DNA of 7,680 bases from Dehalococcoidia bacterium (GTDB lineage Bacteria > Chloroflexota > Dehalococcoidia > GIF9 > UBA5629): positions 1 through 7,680 of the forward strand of contig JAUVVE010000033.1 in the NCBI GenBank assembly GCA_030604795.1, in the 5' to 3' direction. Both the position numbers and the translations under genes were made by a program. Positions 1 through 4,934 of this stretch are shown here, piece after piece (the stretch's first letter is position 1; each line of letters starts with the position of its first letter). Under the pieces are notes generated by a model. It saw only the letters and a list, made by a program, of their open reading frames with translations, had not been told where the DNA came from and ran no database searches.

Positions 1-306
1 GAGCTGGACTACTATCCTGGGTGCTACCGCTTTCGACGGCGGATTACTACGGAGCCGGTGGATGTTGAACCGGCGCTGCGGATGCTGGACAAGATAGAGG
101 GGCTTAAGGTGAACTATTTGGACAGCACGTTGTGCTGCTACATACCGCCGCATATGGAACAACTTGCTGGCAGCCTGACGACCGGGACTGTAGCTACCAT
201 CTGTTCGGGTTGCTACCAGAATCTGAAGAGCAAGCTGCAGGAAAGCGGTGATTATCAGGTAAAGATGCTGCCGGAAGTGATACTGGAGTCAGTCCGGAGC
301 AAGTAA
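1..306 (+). CDS. CCG-domain (HdrB-like) Fe-S protein, 3' fragment
   Basis: The frame is open from base 1 to the TAA at 304-306, so the 5' end lies outside the window; 101 residues are visible. The fragment carries the cysteine pattern of a CCG domain, the cluster-binding module of heterodisulfide reductase subunit B, GlpC, LutA/LudE-type and related Fe-S oxidoreductases: a PGC motif with Cys at visible residue 8, a Cys-Cys pair at 45-46, and CSGC at 68-71. In this family the CCG cysteines bind a non-cubane [4Fe-4S] cluster or zinc and act in electron transfer or disulfide chemistry. Two departures are visible: the pair is followed by Tyr instead of Gly (CCY), and only about 21 residues separate the pair from the final CxxC, shorter than the usual 33-36. 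The partner redox subunit would lie upstream, out of view. The family call is fairly safe; the specific role is unknown. Confidence 0.75.
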   Translation, partial: ELDYYPGCYRFRRRITTEPVDVEPALRMLDKIEGLKVNYLDSTLCCYIPPHMEQLAGSLTTGTVATICSGCYQNLKSKLQESGDYQVKMLPEVILESVRSK

Positions 307-353
307 ACCTGTACGAACAGGCGACCCTCTCATCTCACCTGAAACCCTCTTGG

Positions 354-374
354 TTCCGGCTTGGGGAGCCGGGA
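354..374 (+). other. GC-rich stem-loop downstream of the CCG-domain gene
   Basis: Bases 354-361 (TTCCGGCT) pair with 367-374 (AGCCGGGA) through eight pairs, one of them G-T, around a 5-base loop. It lies about 48 bases after the stop codon at 306. No T-run follows, so it is not a classical intrinsic terminator, but it could protect the 3' end or help terminate the upstream transcript. Confidence 0.3.
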
Positions 375-436
375 ATTCCACAGCGAATCGAGCCGTCGAG
401 CTGCGGCGACCTGGGTGACGTTAGAACCTGTGGGTA

Positions 437-456
437 AGAAAAGGGCTGCCTTTTCT
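437..456 (+). repeat. Perfect 8-bp inverted repeat with 4-base loop upstream of the hydrolase gene
   Basis: AGAAAAGG at 437-444 is the exact reverse complement of CCTTTTCT at 449-456, with loop GCTG. The 3' arm carries four T residues, so the element could act as a weak terminator for the CCG-domain transcript, or as an operator or leader hairpin for the gene starting at 521. The sequence alone does not decide between these. Confidence 0.4.
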
Positions 457-520
457 GGTAGAACACGAGGCCGGGTGCATTAAGCGCCAGCCTCGCCGTC
501 TGTGTAAGCGGAGTCTGAAC

Positions 521-1435
521 ATGAAGTGGATTTGCTTACTTCTCTTGCTTCCCACTGGCTTGGTTTTCTCCAGTTGTGCCGAACTGGCCAATACGCCTTC
601 TTCAGAACAGCCGTCAGGCGAACCAGAGCTTGAGCACAAGTTCGTAGAAGCTGGTGGGGTTCAATGGCATTACGTAGAAGCTGGCGCTGGTGAGGCTGTG
701 GTCTTTCTGCATGGCCTGCCGGAAAGCTGGTTTTCCTGGCATTACCAGATTGCACAAGTGAGCCGGGAGTATCGTGCCATCGCCGTGGACCTCAAAGGGT
801 ACGGGCAGTCTGATAAACGGGATGGAGATTACACCGCTCAGGGGGTGGCAAACGAACTGATTGCCCTGTTTGACGCCATCGGGCTAGAGAAGTTCTCGCT
901 GGTCACCCATGATTGGGGCACGGTGATAGGTGACCACGTTGCTAGCATCGTTCCCGACCGAATGATTAAGTACGTTCGCATGCAAGCACCGGTGCTGAAG
1001 ATTGACCCTGCCAATCACCCGCAGTTTGTGTTGTTAAGAAACCAGGAGTTGGCCACGAGCATAATGTCAGACGCGGAGACCTTCATCAACACGGTCTACG
1101 AACCTCGGACGATCCAGGAAATCAGCGATGAGGACATGGAGGGCATTATTCTGGAGTTCAGCCGCCCCGGGGTTGCTGAAGCCGTCCCGAGATACTTCCG
1201 AGACTTTGCCCTAGAAAGCGAAGAGGCGAGGCGCGAGCGTTTCGGAAAGATGTCTTTCCCGGTGCTTGTACTCCAAGCCGAGAGCGATCCTGCTCAGCCG
1301 CTATGGTACTTCGACGGCATTGAAGCAGTCTTCCCAGATGTTAGGCTCCAGGTGGTCAAGGACTCAGGTCACTTCACGGAGCTGGAAAGGCCGGACGACG
1401 TCAGTAAAGCCATCCTGGATTTCTTGGGCGACTAA
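521..1435 (+). CDS. Lipoprotein alpha/beta hydrolase, epoxide-hydrolase type
   Basis: 304 residues. Residues 1-19 form a lipoprotein-like signal (Lys2, hydrophobic run, then FSSC with Cys19), followed by a Ser/Pro/Glu-rich linker to about residue 38. The rest is a complete alpha/beta-hydrolase fold. The oxyanion motif HGLPE is at 64-68. The nucleophile elbow HDWG is at 130-133, with Asp131 as nucleophile. The acid is probably Asp256 in AESDP, and the base is His284 in SGHF. An Asp nucleophile restricts the choice to epoxide hydrolases and haloalkane or haloacetate dehalogenases. HGxPE and candidate cap tyrosines (Tyr193, Tyr225 in PRYF) favour epoxide hydrolase, which opens epoxides to diols; the Asn after HG seen in many haloalkane dehalogenases is Leu here. 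The ATG has GGAG at 510-513, 7 bases upstream. The gene stands alone, with unrelated genes on both sides. The -3 lipobox residue is Phe, so the lipid anchor is likely but not certain. Confidence 0.85.
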   Translation: MKWICLLLLLPTGLVFSSCAELANTPSSEQPSGEPELEHKFVEAGGVQWHYVEAGAGEAVVFLHGLPESWFSWHYQIAQVSREYRAIAVDLKGYGQSDKRDGDYTAQGVANELIALFDAIGLEKFSLVTHDWGTVIGDHVASIVPDRMIKYVRMQAPVLKIDPANHPQFVLLRNQELATSIMSDAETFINTVYEPRTIQEISDEDMEGIILEFSRPGVAEAVPRYFRDFALESEEARRERFGKMSFPVLVLQAESDPAQPLWYFDGIEAVFPDVRLQVVKDSGHFTELERPDDVSKAILDFLGD

Positions 1436-1669
1436 AAGTGCCGCCTGACTGGCATTTCCACCAGGCTTCTTGCTGCCCTCCCTGTCTGAGCCGCACTCCT
1501 GGTAAATCCGCAGTTCTCTCCTTTATTGAAAAGGCCATCTCAAGCCACTCGCCGAAAGCGAGGATACTCGGTGGTTGCTCTGAACTGGGCTGTCCAGGTG
1601 AGCCGCGCGAACTGCAGAGTGGTGGGGGAGGCAGGAATGAGCTGTCGTCAGGCTTTCGGCGTAAGGAGG
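1436..1669. other. Convergent intergenic gap, no supported gene
   Basis: This lies between the 3' ends of the hydrolase (+) and cysteine synthase (-) genes. Open frames exist in it, but they lack ribosome binding sites and recognisable protein character. A small stem-loop CTCGC/GCGAG at 1548-1562 with loop CGAAA could contribute to ending the minus-strand cysteine synthase transcript; no strong T-run follows on that strand. Confidence 0.5.
1443..1466 (+). terminator. Weak candidate terminator after the hydrolase gene
   Basis: GCCTG at 1443-1447 pairs with CAGGC at 1462-1466, and TGG at 1450-1452 pairs with CCA at 1458-1460, leaving a small internal loop. The stem starts 8 bases after the stop codon and is followed by TTCTTG. 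The T-tract is poor and the stem imperfect, so this is a tentative call. Confidence 0.25.
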
Positions 1670-2599
1670 TTACGGCGGGCATTTTGCGCACACAGACCTG
1701 AACAACGTTGTGCTCAGGTAGCGGTCTCCCCGGTCGGGGAGTATGACAACAATCGTGCCGTGTTCCATGTCCTTGGCTATCCGCAGAGCCCCGGCCACTG
1801 CCGCTCCGCTTGACATCCCGACAAAGAGACCTTCTCTTGTGGCGAGGAGCCTTGTGGTTTCAAACGCTTCGCCATCCTCCACAACGATCTTTTCATCAAA
1901 CATCTCTGGGCGATAGAGCCTGGGGATTATCGACTCATTCATGTTCTTGAGTCCCTGAATCGTGTGTCCTTCTGTAGGCTCAACTCCGACTACCCTGACG
2001 CCCGGCTTTTTCTCTTTCAGATATCTCCCAGCGCCCATCAATGTTCCTGTTGTTCCCATGCCTGCAACGAAAACGTCGACTCCTCCTTCGGTCTGGGAGA
2101 AGATCTCTGGACCAGTTGTCTCGTAGTGGGCCAGGACATTGCTCTCGTTGTCGAATTGATTGGGCATGTAGTATTTCTCGGGTTCTTCGTTCGCAAGTTG
2201 CCGGGCTCTGGTGATGGCGCCATCAGTCCCTTCTCTTGCCGGGGTGAGCACAACCTCAGCAGCGAGGGCTGCAAGGGCCCCCTGTCGCTCTGTGGTCACG
2301 CATTCTGGCATAAAAAGCTTGACCCGGTATCCTTTTGCAGCTCCTATCATTGCTAGGGCGATTCCCATATTTCCCGACGTCGGTTCAACTATTGTCTTCT
2401 CTTTGGTAACCTCGCCAGATTCCTCCGCTCTGCTTATCATGTAGTAAGCAGGACGGTCTTTCACGGAACCTCCGGGGTTAGCTCCTTCAAGTTTCCCCAA
2501 GATGCTTACCCTCTGGTTTCCATTTAGATTCCTCAATTCTACGAGTGGAGTATTCCCGATAGCATCGAATAGACTGGGCTTTCTGTTCTCCATAATCAT
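1670..2599 (-). CDS. cysM: Cysteine synthase (O-acetylserine/O-phosphoserine sulfhydrylase), CysM-like
   Basis: A 309-residue PLP enzyme of fold type II that makes cysteine in the cytosol from an activated serine and a sulfur donor. GNTP is at 15-18. NPGGSVKD at 41-48 holds the PLP lysine, Lys47. The substrate loop TSGNMG is at 74-79, the PLP-phosphate loop GTTGT at 182-186, MSSGAA at 262-267, and PDRGDRYLST at 288-297. The MGTTGT, AVAGALR and RGDRYLST stretches resemble CysM more than CysK. The loop has Met where TSGNTG is usual, and the C-terminus ends in a CAKC pair (Cys304, Cys307). The frame stays open to an ATG at 2785, but I chose 2599: it has GAGGA at 2607-2611, 7 bases upstream; it gives the normal family length; the extra N-terminal residues look non-coding; and a candidate promoter lies inside that extension. 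It is transcribed divergently from the DUF89 gene. Confidence 0.9.
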   Translation of the reverse strand: MIMENRKPSLFDAIGNTPLVELRNLNGNQRVSILGKLEGANPGGSVKDRPAYYMISRAEESGEVTKEKTIVEPTSGNMGIALAMIGAAKGYRVKLFMPECVTTERQGALAALAAEVVLTPAREGTDGAITRARQLANEEPEKYYMPNQFDNESNVLAHYETTGPEIFSQTEGGVDVFVAGMGTTGTLMGAGRYLKEKKPGVRVVGVEPTEGHTIQGLKNMNESIIPRLYRPEMFDEKIVVEDGEAFETTRLLATREGLFVGMSSGAAVAGALRIAKDMEHGTIVVILPDRGDRYLSTTLFRSVCAKCPP

Positions 2600-2606
2600 T
2601 ACAACG

Positions 2607-2611
2607 TCCTC
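2607..2611 (-). promoter_or_regulatory. Ribosome binding site that decides the cysM start
   Basis: GAGGA on the minus strand lies 7 bases before the ATG at 2599 and 13 before the next in-frame ATG at 2593. This spacing favours 2599 over both 2593 and the far-upstream 2785. Confidence 0.65.
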
Positions 2612-2662
2612 TACGGTTCCAGTTAAGGCCACAAACCTTCTATTTGGCAAGGCACAATCTTG

Positions 2663-2674
2663 GAGGTGCACCTC
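2663..2674 (-). promoter_or_regulatory. Perfect 12-bp palindrome, candidate operator at the cysM transcription start
   Basis: GAGGTGCACCTC reads the same on both strands. It begins about 7 bases downstream of the proposed -10 box (2682-2687), so it would sit at or just after +1 of the cysM mRNA, a classic place for a repressor to block transcription. No regulator gene is visible nearby, and the identity of any binding protein is unknown. Confidence 0.4.
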
Positions 2675-2681
2675 AAGAAAT

Positions 2682-2710
2682 AGTCTATGACAGCGAGCTT
2701 CAGAAATCAA
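2682..2710 (-). promoter_or_regulatory. Candidate sigma-70 promoter of cysM
   Basis: Read on the minus strand, TTGATT (2705-2710) is followed after exactly 17 bases by TAGACT (2682-2687), each matching four of six consensus positions. Transcription would start near 2675, giving a leader of about 76 bases to the ATG at 2599. Confidence 0.45.
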
Positions 2711-2824
2711 GTATCGCGAGCAGAAAGGCGCTGACCGTGCCTCCCGATACGGCAGGCTACTAATGTGCAGATGGACGTTCTGCATTTCGACCTGGTGAGC
2801 CTCCTGAACAAATCGAAAAGCGTC

Positions 2825-2900
2825 CGCGAGACCTTTCGCGTGCCAGCGAACAGGTAGGGCGAGCCTGAGAGCTACCCTGCCTTCTGTATTTCATGCTGGC
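2825..2900. repeat. Cluster of inverted repeats (possible structured RNA or operator region)
   Basis: Three nested or adjacent dyads are visible. CGCGA at 2825-2829 pairs with TCGCG at 2836-2840. CAGGTAG at 2851-2857 pairs with CTACC(C)TG at 2872-2879 with one bulged base. GCCAGC at 2842-2847 pairs with GCTGGC at 2895-2900 and encloses the second hairpin. No T-run follows on either strand. The arrangement could form in RNA from either direction. Confidence 0.35.
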
Positions 2901-2945
2901 GGGAATTGGATTGGAACCAATGACGTTCAGGTTTCACGCCCGCGT
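2897..2945 (-). other. tRNA 3'-end-like fragment (T-arm plus acceptor-like strand), degenerate
   Basis: On the minus strand, ATTGG, a 7-base loop TTCCAAT and CCAAT form a perfect T-arm look-alike, followed by TCCCGCC and A, as an acceptor 3' strand plus discriminator base would be. A 5-base variable-loop equivalent precedes it. Further 5' the pattern fails: no proper D-arm, no uridine at the position before a plausible anticodon, and only 5 of 7 acceptor pairs with about 2970-2976 at too great a length. I read it as a possible tRNA remnant or chance match, not a functional tRNA. Confidence 0.25.
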
Positions 2946-2997
2946 TGTCGCCTCTTTGCATTTCTTAGCTCCCGATCGTTTGTTGGGCAACGGCGGA

Positions 2998-3028
2998 TTT
3001 ACTGCTCCTGGTATCTTTCCTGTATACT
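2998..3028 (+). promoter_or_regulatory. Weak candidate promoter for the DUF89/radical SAM unit
   Basis: TTTACT at 2998-3003 and TATACT at 3023-3028 are separated by 19 bases. The -10 matches five of six consensus positions; the -35 is weak and the spacer long. Transcription would start around 3035, about 60 bases before the coding start. Confidence 0.3.
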
Positions 3029-3045
3029 CTGAGGTTGCGGCGCCT

Positions 3046-3102
3046 ATGAAGTTGCTGCGTGCCTGGGTGAAGCAGACCGTGCAGGATGAGGAATGGATAT
3101 GA
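3046..3102 (+). CDS. Possible 18-codon leader peptide overlapping the DUF89 start
   Basis: An ATG at 3046 opens an 18-residue frame (beginning MKLLRAWVK) ending with TGA at 3100-3102. The stop overlaps the ATG at 3099-3101 as ATGA, the arrangement seen in translational coupling. A GAGG at 3031-3034 lies 11 bases upstream, rather far, and would be lost if transcription starts near 3035. There is no similarity I recognise, so chance is the default explanation. Confidence 0.15.
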   Translation: MKLLRAWVKQTVQDEEWI

Positions 3103-3938
3103 AAGCTTCAAAAGATTGTTATGAGTGCCTGGAGAGGCTAGCTTACCAGGCTGCAGAGCTGGCGACCGATGACGAGCATACCAGAGCCAGCGCGATAGAA
3201 CAGAGCCTGAAGGTGCTCAGCGAGGACTTCTCCTGTGATAAGGTCTCCATCGTAATCGCCACCAAGATCCACGATGTAGTCAAGGACGTAACTCAAAACC
3301 CCGACCCTTACCGGCACATGAAGGATAAAGAGATTGCCGTTGCCAGAGAGTTGTCGAGTGAAGAGAGGCTGGACAACCGAAATAGTTTCTTGGGTTGTCT
3401 CAAGTTCGCCGCCCTGGGAAACGCCATAGATTTCTTCAGACCCCTCGATGACACCAGGAAAGACATAAAAGGGCGGTTGGATTTCACGGTTGACCATTCA
3501 CGGGAGTTCAAAGCTAAGCTTGAGACCGCCAGCCGGGTCCTGTATCTGGCGGACAATGCCGGTGAGGTGTTCTTCGATTTGCCACTGATTAAATGGATGA
3601 GACAGTTGGCCGACGTTCTCTATGTGGTCAAAGCCTCGCCCGTTCAGAATGATGTTACAGTAGAGGAGGTCAGGCGAGCCGGGCTTGAAAACGAACTTAG
3701 GAGGATAATGACCACCGGGACAGCTACTCCGGGAATAGACTTCTCCTTGGCTTCGGCCGAGTTCAAGTGCGAGTTTGCCGCTGCAGACCTTATATTTGCC
3801 AAGGGCATGGGGTACTATGAGTCTATATCTGAACTGCCAGCTGAGGGAAGGGTTTTCTATTGCCTTAAGGCCAAATGCCGGCCAGTAGCTGACTCCCTCG
3901 GGGTGCCGCTGGATGGTTATGTGGCAATGCTTCGGTAG
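3093..3938 (+). CDS. DUF89/ARMT1-like metal-dependent phosphatase
   Basis: 281 residues, full length for bacterial and archaeal DUF89 (damage-control phosphatase) proteins. Visible signatures in order are an N-terminal CYEC pair (Cys9, Cys12) typical of the prokaryotic subfamily; LADNAGE at 152-158 with metal-site residues Asp154 and Asn155; SPVQNDVT at 182-189; FAKGMGYYES at 235-244; and CLKAKCRPVA at 257-266. Characterised relatives remove phosphate from damaged or surplus phosphometabolites using Mn, Ni or Co; the substrate here cannot be read from sequence. The start could equally be the ATG at 3099: AGGA at 3083-3086 serves 3093 and AGGA at 3089-3092 serves 3099, both at 6 bases, and the shorter form places the CxxC as in relatives. 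It is followed after 30 bases by the radical SAM gene on the same strand, so co-transcription is likely. Confidence 0.85.
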   Translation: MDMKASKDCYECLERLAYQAAELATDDEHTRASAIEQSLKVLSEDFSCDKVSIVIATKIHDVVKDVTQNPDPYRHMKDKEIAVARELSSEERLDNRNSFLGCLKFAALGNAIDFFRPLDDTRKDIKGRLDFTVDHSREFKAKLETASRVLYLADNAGEVFFDLPLIKWMRQLADVLYVVKASPVQNDVTVEEVRRAGLENELRRIMTTGTATPGIDFSLASAEFKCEFAAADLIFAKGMGYYESISELPAEGRVFYCLKAKCRPVADSLGVPLDGYVAMLR

Positions 3939-3968
3939 GCTCGGAGCAGTGTTAAGCGGGATTTAGGC

Positions 3969-4901
3969 ATGGAGTTTGAAAGACCTGGGATTATCCGGCC
4001 CCCGAGCGAGCATGCGAGCTACTTCCTTCCTCTGACCAGTGGTTGCTCCAACAATACCTGCACCTTCTGCGGTTACTACGGCTCAAAGCTTAAGATCAGG
4101 GAGGTCGATGATGTCAAGGCGGAGATTGATGCCATGGCTTTGTATTTGGAGCGTGGCGTTCAGATTCCGACCATGCCGAGCATAGTATATGCTGTGCTGC
4201 GGAGTTGGGACGGAAGGAGAGTGTTTCTTCAGGACGGCGATGCCCTGGTTTACCCGTTTGACAGACTGAGGCGGGTGCTGGAGTATCTTAGTGAGAAGTT
4301 CCCCAATCTGGAAAGGATTGGCAGCTATGGTACTCCTCAGGATATCCTGCGCAGCAGCCTCGATGGACTTCGAACTCTCGGGGAACTGAAGCTGGGCATC
4401 GTCTACATGGGGGTTGAAAGCGGCGATGACAGGGTGCTCCAGAAGGTGGGTAAGGGGGTTAATCATGAGCAGTTGGTCGAAGCCGGAAGGAAGGCCAAGA
4501 AGGCAGGAATTATGCTTTCAGTTACAGTAATTCTGGGTCTTGGCGGCACTGACGGGAGCGATGAGCATGCGCTGGAAACGGCGAGAGTGCTCACTGAGAT
4601 TGACCCGGAGTATGCCGGGGCTCTAACGCTGACCCTCGTTCCGGGCACACCGTTGCATGAGGAGTGGAGGCGCGGTGATTTCTCTCTGATTACCCCGTTT
4701 GATTCCCTGAGAGAACTGAAGACGATTGTTGAGAACTCTGATTTCACAGATTGCTTCTTCAGCTCGATGCATGCCTCAAACTACTACTCAGTACGTGGGC
4801 GGTTGCCGCTGGAAAAAGCGAGAGTGGTGGGAGAATTAGAAGATATTCTGGCGAGGCGAGACCCGGAATTGCTTCGCCCTGAGCTATTTAGGGGATTGTG
4901 A
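3969..4901 (+). CDS. Radical SAM protein with CX4CX2C cluster motif
   Basis: 310 residues. The [4Fe-4S] site is Cys26, Cys31 and Cys34 in SGCSNNTCTFCGYY, so CX4CX2C rather than the classical CX3CX2C; this spacing recurs in a group of uncharacterised radical SAM proteins that carry GCSHNxCTFC. Other radical SAM barrel marks are FLQDGDAL at 86-93, YMGVESGDD at 146-154, VILGLGG at 187-193 and PGTPLH at 225-230. The C-terminal HASNYYSVRGRLP at 268-280 also fits that group. The enzyme should cleave S-adenosylmethionine to start radical chemistry under anaerobic conditions; the substrate is unknown. No cobalamin-binding or SPASM extension is present. It probably shares an mRNA with the DUF89 gene. 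The ribosome site is weak (GGGA at 3958-3961, 7 bases upstream), consistent with dependence on upstream translation. It ends 33 bases before the convergent HAD gene. Confidence 0.9.
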   Translation: MEFERPGIIRPPSEHASYFLPLTSGCSNNTCTFCGYYGSKLKIREVDDVKAEIDAMALYLERGVQIPTMPSIVYAVLRSWDGRRVFLQDGDALVYPFDRLRRVLEYLSEKFPNLERIGSYGTPQDILRSSLDGLRTLGELKLGIVYMGVESGDDRVLQKVGKGVNHEQLVEAGRKAKKAGIMLSVTVILGLGGTDGSDEHALETARVLTEIDPEYAGALTLTLVPGTPLHEEWRRGDFSLITPFDSLRELKTIVENSDFTDCFFSSMHASNYYSVRGRLPLEKARVVGELEDILARRDPELLRPELFRGL

Positions 4902-4934
4902 GGGACAAGTGAGTTCCTCCAGATGGGTCATGGA

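Larger units (their letters stand above)
2600..3092. other. Divergent intergenic region between cysM and the DUF89 gene
   Basis: 493 bases with no convincing protein gene of normal size. On the cysM side it holds a candidate promoter, palindrome and leader. The middle (2825-2900) is rich in inverted repeats. A T-arm-like tRNA remnant lies on the minus strand at about 2897-2945. The right end has a weak promoter and a possible 18-codon reading frame overlapping the DUF89 start. I see no T-box, SAM or other riboswitch signature that I can recognise. Confidence 0.6.

Noticed and set aside
1438..1701. Small plus-strand gene in the convergent gap
   Set aside because: Low-complexity composition, no ribosome site, overlap with the end of cysM and no recognisable domain.
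1964..2356. Long plus-strand open frame opposite cysM
   Set aside because: It lies entirely antisense to a well-supported cysteine synthase, shows no family character and has no ribosome site.
2600..2785. N-terminal extension of cysM to the ATG at 2785
   Set aside because: The extra 62 residues do not look like a domain, the family length is met without them, the ribosome site favours 2599 and a promoter candidate lies inside the extension.
2897..2976. Complete tRNA gene on the minus strand
   Set aside because: The T-arm is good, but there is no proper D-arm, the anticodon loop lacks U33, the acceptor has mismatches and the total length is about 80.
2893..3102. 69-residue plus-strand frame before the DUF89 gene
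   Set aside because: Its start (GIGLEPMTF) resembles the spurious peptides read antisense to tRNA 3' ends, and there is no Shine-Dalgarno; only the last 18 codons were kept, at low confidence.
4083..4747. Minus-strand frames opposite the radical SAM gene
   Set aside because: Antisense shadows without ribosome sites; the plus-strand frame has clear cluster motifs.
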